Shown here in pieces: positions 16,424-25,131 of a stretch of 64,000 bases of DNA. A model generated the notes under the pieces. That model saw only the letters and a program-made list of their open reading frames with translations. It did no database searches and was not told where the DNA came from. A program made the translations under genes and the position numbers. Source of the DNA: Salmonirosea aquatica (lineage in GTDB: Bacteria > Bacteroidota > Bacteroidia > Cytophagales > Spirosomataceae). The DNA is taken from NCBI RefSeq assembly GCF_009296315.1, contig NZ_WHLY01000002.1, positions 4,004,501 to 4,068,500 on the forward strand. Direction: 5' to 3'. Numbering within the stretch: position 1 is the stretch's first letter; each line of letters begins with the position of its first letter.

Positions 16424-17563
16424 ATGCCCACGCACCCGCTTTTTGTCCTCGCGGTACTTTGTCTCAATGTCGTCATCTGCGATTGGCTGGCTACCAAACC
16501 CTACTTCCGGCACCTTGGCACCGCGCTGATGGTCATTTTGCTCACGGCGATTGTGGCCAATCTGGGTATCATCCCGGCTTCTTCGCCACCCTCGCCGGTG
16601 TATGACGGAATCTTTGCCTACGTAGCGCCAATCTCCATTTTCCTGCTCATGCTGAGTGTGAATCTGAAAAGCATCCGCCGCGCTGGTCCGGCGATGATCG
16701 GACTATTTCTGGTGGGGGCCGTCGGGACGGTGGTCGGGGTAGCGGTGGCTTTCAAACTGCTGGACGCAGCGGCACTGCTGGGCGAGAATTACTTTGCACT
16801 GGGCGGCATGCTGACGGGTACCTACATTGGCGGTAGTCTCAATTTCAATGCCGTAGCCCTGCATTATGGCATGGCCCGCGAAGGTACCCTCTACGCCGCT
16901 ACGACTGCCGCCGACAACATCATAACGGCTTTGTGGATTGTGGCGACGCTGGCGTTGCCTGCTTTGTTGCGGGGGAAAAGTAAAAAAACGATTGCCCCGG
17001 CAGCCGGACCGAACGTAGAAACGGATACGTTCGATGAGCAGGAGACGATCAATCCGATGGATGTGGGCTTGCTGACGTCGCTGGCTTTCGGGGCGGTGTC
17101 CCTGGCCGACTGGGTTTCTTCGCTCTATCCGGTAGTCCCCACCATCCTCACCATCACGACGGTGGCTTTGGTACTGGCCCAGTTTCCGGTGATAAGCCGT
17201 TTGCGCGGGAGCCGTACGTTAGGCATATTCATGATCTATCTTTTTCTGGCGGTCATCGGGGCTTATTGCGACGTACCCGCGCTATTGCAAGATGGTACCC
17301 TGGCCGTCTGGCTGCTGGTGATGATCTGCATCATTGTACTGGTTCACGCCGTGCTGCTCATTGGGGTAGGCAAATTACTGAAACAGGATGCGGATGTGAT
17401 AGCCATAGCATCACAGGCCAATATCGGCGGGTCGAGTTCGGCGCTGGCGCTGGCCCGCAGCCTGGGTCGGCCCGACCTACAGCTTCCGGCGATTCTGGTA
17501 GGTACCCTGGGCAATGGCCTGGGTACCTACCTGGGCTTTGCCGTAGCGGAGTGGCTGCGGTAA
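16424..17563 (+). CDS. DUF819 family integral membrane protein
   Basis: About 379 residues from ATG 16424 (MPTHPLFVLAVLCLNVV); the frame is open from 16250 but the upstream part lacks membrane character and is probably untranslated. Ten or so hydrophobic helices occur, with conserved family segments such as GTYIGGSLNFNAVALHYGM, AATTAADNIITALWIV and SQANIGGSSSALALARSLGR. The Gly/Ser/Asn-rich repeats in the two halves suggest an inverted-repeat transporter fold. DUF819 (YjcL-like) proteins have no established substrate. A cation exchanger gene follows on the same strand after 115 bp. Confidence 0.88.
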   Translation: MPTHPLFVLAVLCLNVVICDWLATKPYFRHLGTALMVILLTAIVANLGIIPASSPPSPVYDGIFAYVAPISIFLLMLSVNLKSIRRAGPAMIGLFLVGAVGTVVGVAVAFKLLDAAALLGENYFALGGMLTGTYIGGSLNFNAVALHYGMAREGTLYAATTAADNIITALWIVATLALPALLRGKSKKTIAPAAGPNVETDTFDEQETINPMDVGLLTSLAFGAVSLADWVSSLYPVVPTILTITTVALVLAQFPVISRLRGSRTLGIFMIYLFLAVIGAYCDVPALLQDGTLAVWLLVMICIIVLVHAVLLIGVGKLLKQDADVIAIASQANIGGSSSALALARSLGRPDLQLPAILVGTLGNGLGTYLGFAVAEWLR

Positions 17564-17678
17564 GGTGATGGACTATAATCTTCTGGCACAAATTTCTTGA
17601 CCAAGAGGTCGGTCAAGTTGGGAAAATATATTTTTGCAGGGTACCCTCTCACATAACTCAAAACTCATATCTAAAACC

Positions 17679-18767
17679 ATGATCTTTCGCTGGCTACTAC
17701 TCCTGATTCCTATTTCACTCGGACTGCAGTATTTTTTTGAAGTACCCCCGTTAGTCAATTTCGTAGTGGCCATTCTGGCCATCATTCCGCTGGCGGAGTG
17801 GATACGCCAGGCGACCGAGCAACTGGCCGATCAGCTGGGCGCTACCATCGGCGGATTACTCAACGTGACTTTTGGCAATATGGCCGAGTTGCTGTTGGCT
17901 ATTTTCGTACTCATGGATGGGAAGACCGATGTGGTTAAAGGACAAATCACGGGTTCCATCATTGGCAACAGCCTGCTCGGTTTGGGCCTGGCCATCGTGG
18001 TAGGTACCTGGGGACGCTCCAAACAGACTTTCAATAAGGAAAGCGCCGGACAGCTATCGAGTTTATTGATTCTGTCGGTGATTGCCCTGCTGCTACCCGC
18101 ACTCTTTCACTATACCGAACGGGGCATCGCCGGTCCGGCCACTACGGGTGATCTGGAAGAAAAACTGAGCCTGGGCGTGTCGGTGGTGCTGATCGTGGTG
18201 TACTTGGCCAATCTCGTGTATACCCTCAAAACCCACCGGGATGTTTTTGAAAGCGCGGGGCATCACAAACCCGAAACACCTGAACCTGATGACGAAAAGC
18301 CTTGGCCTAAGTGGGTAGCTGTGGCCGTATTGGTGGTAGGTACGGCATTCACGGCCTGGGAAGCGGAGATCGTGTCCGGCGGGCTGGAGGCAGCGGCGGA
18401 GGGCCTTGGCCTTTCCACTTTTTTTCTGGGCGTAGTGGTGCTGGCGATTATCGGTAATGCAGCAGAATACGTAGCGGCGATTTACTTCGCCCGTCAGAAC
18501 CAGATGACCACCGTAATGGGTATCACGGTGGGTTCCACGATTCAGGTAGCGCTTCTCATCGCTCCGCTGCTGGTGATTATTTCCTACCTCATCGGAGCGC
18601 CGATGAACCTGGTATTTGCCAATCCGCTCGAGCTGATCGCCATTGCTGCCGTGGCCTTCATCGTGAATGCTATTGCTCACGATGGCGAAACTACCTGGTT
18701 CGAGGGGGTATTGCTTATCGCGGTCTATGTAGTGCTGGGTATGGCTTTCCTCCTGGTGGGGCCGTAG
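17679..18767 (+). CDS. cax: Calcium/proton exchanger (CaCA superfamily, CAX type)
   Basis: About 362 residues from ATG 17679; an in-frame ATG at 17634 would add 15 residues. Eleven hydrophobic helices in two homologous halves are separated by an acidic loop ([15 protein letters not shown]). The two alpha-repeats that form the ion site are clear: [19 protein letters not shown] near residue 60 and [12 protein letters not shown]-like [20 protein letters not shown] near 255, each with the essential Asn and Glu. CAX proteins exchange cytosolic Ca2+ for H+ across the inner membrane. Likely cotranscribed with the DUF819 gene upstream. Confidence 0.93.
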   Translation: MIFRWLLLLIPISLGLQYFFEVPPLVNFVVAILAIIPLAEWIRQATEQLADQLGATIGGLLNVTFGNMAELLLAIFVLMDGKTDVVKGQITGSIIGNSLLGLGLAIVVGTWGRSKQTFNKESAGQLSSLLILSVIALLLPALFHYTERGIAGPATTGDLEEKLSLGVSVVLIVVYLANLVYTLKTHRDVFESAGHHKPETPEPDDEKPWPKWVAVAVLVVGTAFTAWEAEIVSGGLEAAAEGLGLSTFFLGVVVLAIIGNAAEYVAAIYFARQNQMTTVMGITVGSTIQVALLIAPLLVIISYLIGAPMNLVFANPLELIAIAAVAFIVNAIAHDGETTWFEGVLLIAVYVVLGMAFLLVGP

Positions 18768-18981
18768 GGGGTACCTTAGGTGTATTATGGGATAACGGCT
18801 GGAATCAGATAAAAAAAGATGCTCGATTTTGCAGTACCTTTCGCCCATTGACGGTGAAACTACCTGACGCAACGAGTAGGTCCGAGGTGAGTTTCCAGGC
18901 ATTTTGCCTCATCCACTGCCAGCGGTGAAGAGGATAGGTACCCTACAGCTTTCCCTCAAAGGTAGGTATAGGGCTTTTTAT

Positions 18982-19500
18982 CTATTTGTTACCCTCTAAT
19001 ATCTTCTTTTTTTCTGCTTCAAACTCTTCCTGAGTTATCACCTTTTCGTCAAGAAGTTGTTTTAGTTCTCTTAATTGGTCGGTTTTCGTTTTGACCGGAG
19101 TCAAGGACTGGGCTCCAGGTACATATTGATTGGCTTGGGTACCACCCGTAGGAAGTTCGTACGTATGGAGTGGCTTGTACTTCATGGTCCACAGAAAAGG
19201 GACCAGCAAAAAAACGCCCCCGATAATTGCTCCCACATCGGCCTCTTCGTTACGGGAAAATGAAGTGATCAAGGGAGCGTAGCCTTCTTTCTCGAGCCGG
19301 ACTGACGTTGTAGAGCCTACGATCTTCGAGTCACGGTGCGTATAAGGCGTCGTTCCTACCGGTTCCTCGTTAAGGTAGACTTTCGCTCCACTGGGATTGG
19401 ACTGAATGGTGGTTACGCTGCTGCAGCTTGAAAACAGTATTGAACCGGCTAAACCCATCGCCACGGTCTTTCTGACTGTAATTTTTTTAATCGTCTTCAT
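18982..19500 (-). CDS. Lipoprotein with PEGA domain and C-terminal SHOCT motif
   Basis: 172 residues from ATG 19500 (MKTIKKITVRKTVAMG). A lipobox-like SILFSSCSS gives a lipid-anchored Cys at about residue 24. A PEGA domain follows (TTIQSNPSGAKVYLNEEPVG, SVRLEKEGYAPL), then a hydrophobic segment (VGAIIGGVFLLVPFLW) and a C-terminal SHOCT helix pair (LRELKQLLDEKVITQEEFEA). PEGA domains are found in surface proteins; SHOCT is an oligomerisation motif. Specific function unknown. An ATG at 19527 would add nine residues before the signal. Confidence 0.82.
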   Translation of the reverse strand: MKTIKKITVRKTVAMGLAGSILFSSCSSVTTIQSNPSGAKVYLNEEPVGTTPYTHRDSKIVGSTTSVRLEKEGYAPLITSFSRNEEADVGAIIGGVFLLVPFLWTMKYKPLHTYELPTGGTQANQYVPGAQSLTPVKTKTDQLRELKQLLDEKVITQEEFEAEKKKILEGNK

Positions 19501-19657
19501 CTGAATCAGGTAGTTTAGAACAACCAATAAAGATCACGTACTTTACATGAAATCAATTCTCCAATGCAGTGACAATCCGTGCGTAATTTCCCCCTACCGG
19601 TTGGACTTGTTTTTTCATGACCGGAGGAGACAGTATATTCCAGCAAAAAATTGGGAA

Positions 19658-20524
19658 TCAGTTTTTTTCTAGGATTTCTTCCAGGAACTTACGGAAGGGC
19701 GCGGCAAACTCTTTGCGTTTCAGAGCGAAGGTGACGGTAGTTTTCAGAAAGTCGAGCTTATTGCCGATGTCGTGCCGCTGACCCTCGATGCGGTGGGCGT
19801 AGATGTTATCGCGACGCAGCAACAGCAGCATCGAATCGGTAAGCTGAATCTCGCCGCCCTTGCCTTTGGGAGTCTGTTCGATAGCCTGAAAGATGTCGGG
19901 CGCCAGTATGTACCGCCCCGCAATAGCGAGATTGGAAGGAGCGGCGCCAATGGCGGGCTTCTCAATCAGGGTGGTGAGCTCCAGAATGGTGTCGCTCAAC
20001 GCATTTCCTCCCACAATTCCGTAGCGGTTTACCTTATCGGAGGGTACCTCCTCTACGGCAATCACCGAGCCTCCGTACTGCTCGTAGGTATCCATAAGCT
20101 GTTGCGTAACCGGAATCACCGAATCCATAATGGTGTCGCCCAACAGAACGGCGAAGGGCTCGTTACCGACATGGTGCCGGGCGTAGTAAATGGCATCGCC
20201 CAGGCCGTTGGCTTCCTTTTGGCGCACAAAGTGGACATTGGCCATATCGGCCAGGCGGCGCATTTCGGTATACCAGGCTTGATCTTCTTTTTCTTCCAGC
20301 CGGGCTTCCAACTCAAAATTCCGATCGAAGTGGTCTTCAATCGCCCGTTTACCTTTACCCGAGATAATCAGAATATCCTCAATGCCCGAATCCACAGCCT
20401 CCTGCACCACGTACTGGATGGTCGGAATGTCGATAATGGGCAACATTTCCTTGGGCATTGACTTGGTAGCAGGCAGAAAACGGGTACCTAGTCCCGCGGC
20501 GGGTATAACGGCTTTACGAATCAT
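19658..20524 (-). CDS. galU: UTP-glucose-1-phosphate uridylyltransferase
   Basis: 288 residues, the usual GalU length. The nucleotide-binding motif AAGLGTRFLPATKSMPKEML is at residues 9-28, followed by VVQEAVDSGIEDILIISGKG, FAVLLGDTI (metal-binding Asp), EVPSDKVNRYGIV, LIEKP and GEIQLTDSM. The enzyme makes UDP-glucose from UTP and glucose-1-phosphate in the cytosol. A gene for a sugar kinase resembling plant glucuronokinase lies 120 bp upstream on the same strand, so this pyrophosphorylase might also accept glucuronate-1-phosphate; that is inference. Confidence 0.95.
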   Translation of the reverse strand: MIRKAVIPAAGLGTRFLPATKSMPKEMLPIIDIPTIQYVVQEAVDSGIEDILIISGKGKRAIEDHFDRNFELEARLEEKEDQAWYTEMRRLADMANVHFVRQKEANGLGDAIYYARHHVGNEPFAVLLGDTIMDSVIPVTQQLMDTYEQYGGSVIAVEEVPSDKVNRYGIVGGNALSDTILELTTLIEKPAIGAAPSNLAIAGRYILAPDIFQAIEQTPKGKGGEIQLTDSMLLLLRRDNIYAHRIEGQRHDIGNKLDFLKTTVTFALKRKEFAAPFRKFLEEILEKN

Positions 20525-20530
20525 TTTTTT

Positions 20531-20640
20531 TGAGCTGATGGCTGTTAGCTATTGGCTGATAGCTTCCATTATGGCCAGATGAATTTGTGTTCTGATTTCA
20601 TTCAAAAAGCCAATAGCTATCAGCCAACAGCTATCGGCTT
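20531..20640. repeat. Imperfect inverted repeat made of AGCTATTGGCT-like units
   Basis: The left arm (20531-20563, AGCTGATGGCTGTTAGCTAT then TGGCTGATAGCTT) and right arm (20606-20640, AAGCCAATAGCTATCAGCCA then ACAGCTATCGGCTT) are complementary over about 33 bp with several mismatches, separated by 42 bp. It fills the gap between galU and the GHMP kinase gene. Similar units occur in the signal-peptide codes at 62434-62457 and 63837-63872. Confidence 0.7.
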
Positions 20641-20644
20641 GTCT

Positions 20645-21664
20645 TCACACCACGAAGGGTTTCACTACGCGGGCGTTATACTTTTTCAGCTCTACAAAAA
20701 GCCGGTTGAGCATGTCGTCGTCGCGATAAGTGCCAATGATGGTACCCCCCGATCCGGCGAATTTGGCCGAAGCGCCGCAGGCGCGAGCCGCCTTGATCAG
20801 TGCTTTGTTGGATTCTGAAACATTATAGATCTGACAACGGTAATCGAAATTTTGATTGACCAATTCGTGCAGATCGTCGGGCCGATCTTCCAAAAGGGCC
20901 TTCCGTCCTTCCTCGGCACATTGCGCAATATTGCCCAGGGTTTCGATCACCTGGGCTTCACCCCGATCGAAGCGGGCCCGCACATCGCTGTGCACTTTGC
21001 CGGAAACCTTGCTGAGTTGTGTATTGTAAGCCACATAAAGCTTGGGGAGTAGGGTAGGGTTCAGCCGTTCGTAGTGGCCGTACCCTTGTTTTTCAATCAA
21101 TTTCTGATCAAAATTCATGTACACACAGCCTTCGTAGCACTGAATCACCCGGTCCTGTAAACCCGCCGTAATACCGAGTTCTTCGGTTTCGGAGGTAAGT
21201 ACCAGCTGAGGTAGTTTTTCGAGGGGTATGTCTACTTTATAGAATTGCAGTAAAGCCCGAAACAGCGCTACCACAATGGCGCTGGAACCCGACATGCCCA
21301 CCTGGCGCGGGATGGACGATCGGTACCGTACCGTGAAGTTGCGGTTGGGCAGCCGGATGGCTTGCTGCTCGCAGTAGTCAGCAAATTTCTTGATTCCTGC
21401 TTTGATCAGCGGAATGCCGCCATTGTAGCCCAGCATGCTTACCGAATCGCGCAGGTGATACATACTCTTGAAGGTACTACTGTCCTGGGGTTGTGGCTCG
21501 ATATGTAGCTCGGGCGATTCATAAAGCGAAATAGACGTGCCGAAGTTGCGCACTGAAATGGAAATCGTTTTTCCAAAAAATCCATCCGAGGGGTTGCCCA
21601 ATAGTCCGGCCCGGGCATAAGCACGCGTTTCGATGATCAAGGAGATGCGGTATTTTTTTGCCAA
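20645..21664 (-). CDS. GHMP kinase, glucuronokinase-like
   Basis: 339 residues. GHMP-kinase motifs: ARAYARAGLLGNPSDGFFGK near the N terminus (motif 1), ATP-binding PRQVGMSGSSAIVVALF near residue 115, and C-terminal AKFAGSGGTIIGTY. Segments RAYARxGLLGNPSD-FFGKTIS, IPRQVGMSGSSAIV, ELGITAGLQDRV and GYGHYERLNPTLLPKLYVAY match, from memory, plant glucuronokinase (GlcA to GlcA-1-phosphate) better than galactokinase or mevalonate kinase. No signal peptide, so cytosolic. Its neighbour galU could convert the product to UDP-glucuronate. Heptose-7-phosphate kinase is the main alternative. Confidence 0.82.
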   Translation of the reverse strand: MAKKYRISLIIETRAYARAGLLGNPSDGFFGKTISISVRNFGTSISLYESPELHIEPQPQDSSTFKSMYHLRDSVSMLGYNGGIPLIKAGIKKFADYCEQQAIRLPNRNFTVRYRSSIPRQVGMSGSSAIVVALFRALLQFYKVDIPLEKLPQLVLTSETEELGITAGLQDRVIQCYEGCVYMNFDQKLIEKQGYGHYERLNPTLLPKLYVAYNTQLSKVSGKVHSDVRARFDRGEAQVIETLGNIAQCAEEGRKALLEDRPDDLHELVNQNFDYRCQIYNVSESNKALIKAARACGASAKFAGSGGTIIGTYRDDDMLNRLFVELKKYNARVVKPFVV

Positions 21665-21756
21665 TATTACTAATAAATTTCGAATTGACTGGGATTAGAT
21701 CCCAGTCAAAAATGCTGTAATCGAAAGAAATAGTAACTGGATGTATGCAAAAAAAA

Positions 21757-21788
21757 CAGGGAAGAACGATTGGATTCGTTCTTCCCTG
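21757..21788 (-). terminator. Rho-independent terminator of the YceI gene
   Basis: CAGGGAAGAACGA (21757-21769) and TCGTTCTTCCCTG (21776-21788) form a perfect 13-bp stem with a 6-nt loop. On the minus strand a run of eight T follows, 31 bp after the YceI stop. Confidence 0.88.
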
Positions 21789-21818
21789 CCTGGCTAATTT
21801 ATATTAAACAACAGCGAA

Positions 21819-22361
21819 TTAGGCGGGCCGTGCGATCTGGACATTAAGAGCCAGCCTTACTTCGTCGCCTACCACGATGCCGCCTGCTTCGGTCACGGCG
21901 TCCCAGGTAAGGCCAAATTCTTTGCGGTTAATTTTTCCGGTTATTTCAAAACCCGACTTATAGTTGCCGTAGAAGTCAGTCATGCTACCTCCAAACTCCG
22001 CTTTCAATTCAATGGACTTGGTAGTTCCTTTGATAGTCAAATCACCGATAACCTTGTAGGTTTCATCGTCTATTTTTTCCACGCTGGTAGACTGGAACGT
22101 CATTTTAGGATACTGCTCCGCGTCAAAAAAATCGGCCGAACGCAGGTGTTCGTCCCGCTGGGGCTGGTTGGTGTCCACACTGGCCGTTTCGGCCTCAAAG
22201 TGGATAGAGCCCGTGGCGAAGTCATCGCCCTGGGTTTCTACGGTACCCTCAAATTTCCGGAAATGACCTGTTACTGTCGAAATGACCAGGTGTTTTACTT
22301 TGAATTGAATTTCTGAATGCGTAGGATCGATGGTCCAAACTGTTTTCGTTGCCGTTTCCAT
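21819..22361 (-). CDS. YceI family protein
   Basis: 180 residues without an obvious signal peptide. The YceI/lipocalin-like fold is indicated by VWTIDPTHSEIQFKVKHLVI at the N terminus, VTGHFRKFEGTV, DTNQPQRDEHLRSADFFDAE, FQSTSVEKI, LTIKGTTKSIELKAEFGG and FGLTWDAVTEAGGIVVGDEV near the C terminus. Family members bind isoprenoids such as polyprenols; biological role in Bacteroidota is unclear. A 14-bp palindrome lies about 50 bp upstream and a strong terminator follows, so it is a single-gene unit. Confidence 0.93.
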   Translation of the reverse strand: METATKTVWTIDPTHSEIQFKVKHLVISTVTGHFRKFEGTVETQGDDFATGSIHFEAETASVDTNQPQRDEHLRSADFFDAEQYPKMTFQSTSVEKIDDETYKVIGDLTIKGTTKSIELKAEFGGSMTDFYGNYKSGFEITGKINRKEFGLTWDAVTEAGGIVVGDEVRLALNVQIARPA

Positions 22362-22409
22362 GTCTTGTTTTGATTTCTGAATGAATGTTATGTATATGTG
22401 CTGACATTT

Positions 22410-22423
22410 AATGTATATACATT
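22410..22423. promoter_or_regulatory. Perfect 14-bp palindrome upstream of YceI, possible operator
   Basis: AATGTATATACATT is self-complementary. A related half-site (TTATGTATATGTG) lies 20 bp closer to the gene. The position is 49 bp before the YceI start on the minus strand. Candidate binding site for a dimeric repressor; no cognate regulator gene is adjacent. Confidence 0.45.
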
Positions 22424-22457
22424 TAAAAATTCAAAAGAGTTCAATCCAAAGCAAAAA

Positions 22458-22487
22458 AATATCCGATGCATTCCGGCATCGGATATT
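22458..22487 (-). terminator. Rho-independent terminator of the small gene 22502-22678
   Basis: AATATCCGATGC (22458-22469) and GCATCGGATATT (22476-22487) form a 12-bp stem with a 6-nt loop, followed on the minus strand by a run of T. It begins 15 bp after the stop codon of the small proline-rich gene, which supports that gene being real. Confidence 0.85.
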
Positions 22488-22501
22488 TTAAGGAGGATAT
22501 T

Positions 22502-22678
22502 TCAAATTCCTCCTTCGCGGTCTGCATCCCGGTCAGGCTCCTTTCCGGGTACCCCATCGGGATTTTCAGCGGGTGGGGTGGTATTGGGGGTATTCCTGGG
22601 GAATGACGGATATACGGGTGGTTCCAGAAGTTCTTTTCCGGTACCGGGTATTGCGGGTTCTCCTCTTTTACGTGCCAT
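22502..22678 (-). CDS. Small proline-rich protein of unknown function (58 aa)
   Basis: ATG at 22678 opens a 58-codon frame starting MARKRGEPAIPGTGKELLEP and ending DREGGI with TGA at 22502. About one fifth of residues are proline, the rest mostly charged, so the chain is probably disordered. The evidence for a gene is the start in a plausible setting, an uninterrupted frame and a strong terminator 15 bp after the stop. It lies between YceI and a LolA-like protein gene, with its own terminator. No homologous family is claimed. Confidence 0.6.
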   Translation of the reverse strand: MARKRGEPAIPGTGKELLEPPVYPSFPRNTPNTTPPAENPDGVPGKEPDRDADREGGI

Positions 22679-22805
22679 GGTAGGTATGGTTTAGGTTTTA
22701 AATAATTCTATGTCTGGTACCCCAAAAGAACCGTTCCATTTTTATTAGAGCGGTTTCTTACCGGAAATGTGGAAAAAACTCTATGGGTACCCTTACGAAT
22801 AAAAA

Positions 22806-22832
22806 AGCCGCTTCTCTCTCTGAGAAGCGGCT
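22806..22832 (-). terminator. Rho-independent terminator of the LolA-like gene
   Basis: AGCCGCTTCT (22806-22815) and AGAAGCGGCT (22823-22832) make a perfect 10-bp stem with a 7-nt loop, followed on the minus strand by a T-run. It lies 25 bp after the stop codon. Confidence 0.85.
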
Positions 22833-22856
22833 ACTGAACGTTAAAACGTTAGGCGA

Positions 22857-23591
22857 TTAGTTTTTGGGCATCGCAAAGATGCTTTCATCCACGGTCGGGT
22901 TCACCTCTACATTTTTCACTACCATGGTCATAACGCCCGGCATGGCGGGTGACTCTACTTCCGTCGTGAAAGGAAACGTAATGCCGTCGACCTGCTTAAA
23001 GTTAGAAAAATTAGTTTTGAGTTCTACCTCCTGACCCTGGGCAGTAGTGTTCATTACGGATTTCAGAATGTAGTAGGTATCCTTGGAGATATAGTGGGTT
23101 GCCACGGTACCATTGCCCATATCGACTTTCACCACGTACACCGGCGCTCCCTCAACTTTGTCTTCGCCCGTTAGCTCGGCGGTGTAGCCCTTTGACTTAT
23201 AATTGTGCAAGCCAGTCAGGTCGAGTTGGCCCGCCGACATTTTCACCTGGTCCTCTGTGAGGGGAGTAGCGCCGCTCTGACCCGCCATGGGGTTGATCAT
23301 CCAACCGGTTTTGCCATCGATGGCCTGTACGATATCGGATCCCTGCACGGTCGTTTTGCTGATAAGCCCTCGTCCCTGCACAATGGTAGTGCTTGAGGGT
23401 AGGTCCATGCCCATGATTTGGGCCGACGATTCTATTTTGATACTTTTTATGCCCGTATATTTGTCACCGCCCATGGCGGCCACATGCTTGTTGATAATTT
23501 CATCCACACTCTGAGCCTGGACGGTTTTCGACTGGATGATGAAGGCCAACACCATCATGACCAGAAGTTTTAAGAATGATTGACTGCGCAT
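22857..23591 (-). CDS. Exported LolA/outer-membrane-lipoprotein-sorting-like protein
   Basis: 244 residues from ATG 23591 (MRSQSFLKLLVMMVLAFIIQ); the frame is open to 23663 but the extra 24 residues precede the signal peptide. After cleavage near VQAQ comes SVDEIINKHVAAMGG, a segment common to Bacteroidota exported proteins of the LolA-like superfamily, then beta strands (IKIESSAQIMGMDLPSSTTI, YYILKSVMN, ITFPFTTEVESP). The fold is inferred to be the half-barrel that binds acyl chains. Substrate unknown. Single-gene unit with its own terminator. Confidence 0.75.
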   Translation of the reverse strand: MRSQSFLKLLVMMVLAFIIQSKTVQAQSVDEIINKHVAAMGGDKYTGIKSIKIESSAQIMGMDLPSSTTIVQGRGLISKTTVQGSDIVQAIDGKTGWMINPMAGQSGATPLTEDQVKMSAGQLDLTGLHNYKSKGYTAELTGEDKVEGAPVYVVKVDMGNGTVATHYISKDTYYILKSVMNTTAQGQEVELKTNFSNFKQVDGITFPFTTEVESPAMPGVMTMVVKNVEVNPTVDESIFAMPKN

Positions 23592-23824
23592 ACAAAAATC
23601 GGTTTGGAATAAGTGAATGGAGTGAAGTACAAAACTAGCCCTGAATAACGTTCCTCCGGGCAAATATAGTATAAGCGGTTCAGCCGCATGATTTACCTAC
23701 CTTCTCTTCCCATCAAGTTGCTATATTTGCCCAATTTTACAATCCATTCACCCGCTACCGGCGGGCCTCTGCGTTTCGCCGATTCGTTGATTTCCCGGAA
23801 TCAGCGTGCCAAATCAGTCATTGA

Positions 23825-25093
23825 ATGCCAAGAAGAAGAAATGATGCCCGCTCTGCCCGCCTGCGTTTTCTGGCGGTCGTAAGTCTTTTATTTATAGTCA
23901 TTCTGCTGCTTTCCTTCGGCATACTGGCCTTTGAATTTATTTATGGGAATGCCGACGGGGTCTGGCATGACATCGACGTGGTACAGGGTACCTATCAGGC
24001 CACAGTAATACTGGCCGGACTTGGCCTGCTTATGTATGGCCTATTCTTCGGACCCAATTGGATAAAGGGCGTACTGGGTACTCTAATACTGACTTTACTG
24101 CTATTGCTGGGATTGGAAAAAGCCAGTCTCTGGCTCGTGAACCGTAATCAGTCCAAGCCTCTCGGTACGGCTCAAGCACAGCCTTTCCTCCGGCCCGACC
24201 ACACCGAGCCGTCTGTTATGAGCGATACCCTGGGGGTACGGGCCCGACCCAATTGGCATATCAGATGGGTACCGCTGAAAGACAATGTCCGGTATGATAC
24301 CGTCACGATATCAACGGATTCGCTTGGTCGCCGGGCTACGCCTCTGCCCGATTCTCTGCCCCGTCCGCGCTACGCCCTGTTCCTGGGCTGCTCGTACACC
24401 TACGGCGATGGGGTATCGGATACCCAAACGCTGCCCTACTATTTTCAGGCCCTGTCGCCCACCTACCGTGCCTATAATTATGGGTACATGGCTTACTCAC
24501 CTCTACATACTTTGGCCCTGCTCCAGCAGGGAGCATTGGAACGGCAAATTCCACAGAAAGACGGTTTTGCGGTTTTTACACTCATCAATGACCATCTCGA
24601 TCGCGTTATTCCGGCCACACGGTGGATCGAACTTACCCAGGGCAGGTTTCCCTATCTGGATAAAAAAACGATGCATACCGAGGGTATTTTTGCCGATAAA
24701 AGACGCCTGTATACCCAGGCGGTTTTGAACTTCCAGGGTACGGGTCTTCAGCAAATCATGAAATGGGGGTACCCCCGCACCCATACCGACGCCCATTACC
24801 AGTTGCTGGTCGATATTATCAAGAAATCAGAGGAAGAGTATACCCGCCATTTCGGAAACAACCGTTTTTATGTGGTAGTCTTTCCGGGAAATCCGCTTTC
24901 TGCCGAAACCGAGCGACTTTTTAAAGCAAAGGGCATCCACTATTTCGATTATTCCGGACTGATGTCCATCGAATCGAACATGCTGCCTTTCGACAATGCC
25001 CACCCTGCCCCCCAGGTGTACGAAAGGGTGGCCCGGCAGCTAAGCCGGGATCTGGATTCACTCGGCACAAAAAGAACGGGAACCGGCCAATAG
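23825..25093 (+). CDS. Membrane-anchored SGNH-hydrolase-like protein
   Basis: 422 residues. Three hydrophobic helices lie at about 15-38, 55-75 and 78-98. The soluble domain from about 150 on has SGNH-like landmarks: FLGCSYTYGDGVSDTQTL (nucleophile block), NYGYMAYSPLHTLALL and, near the C terminus, DNAHPAPQVYERVARQL, where Asp and His are spaced as in the DxxH block. Related domains act as O-acetyltransfer or esterase modules on cell-surface glycans. Whether the enzyme acts outside depends on topology. The stop overlaps the terminator stem of the convergent atpG gene. Confidence 0.72.
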   Translation: MPRRRNDARSARLRFLAVVSLLFIVILLLSFGILAFEFIYGNADGVWHDIDVVQGTYQATVILAGLGLLMYGLFFGPNWIKGVLGTLILTLLLLLGLEKASLWLVNRNQSKPLGTAQAQPFLRPDHTEPSVMSDTLGVRARPNWHIRWVPLKDNVRYDTVTISTDSLGRRATPLPDSLPRPRYALFLGCSYTYGDGVSDTQTLPYYFQALSPTYRAYNYGYMAYSPLHTLALLQQGALERQIPQKDGFAVFTLINDHLDRVIPATRWIELTQGRFPYLDKKTMHTEGIFADKRRLYTQAVLNFQGTGLQQIMKWGYPRTHTDAHYQLLVDIIKKSEEEYTRHFGNNRFYVVVFPGNPLSAETERLFKAKGIHYFDYSGLMSIESNMLPFDNAHPAPQVYERVARQLSRDLDSLGTKRTGTGQ

Positions 25094-25106
25094 CCTGTTC
25101 CCGTTC
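25074..25106 (-). terminator. Terminator of atpG, shared with the 3' end of the convergent gene
   Basis: GAACGGGAAC (25074-25083) pairs with GTTCCCGTTC (25097-25106), with a T-rich stretch after it on the minus strand. The stem overlaps the last codons of the convergent SGNH gene. Confidence 0.7.
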
Positions 25107-25131
25107 CTGCTGGTTCTATCTGAGGGGTACC

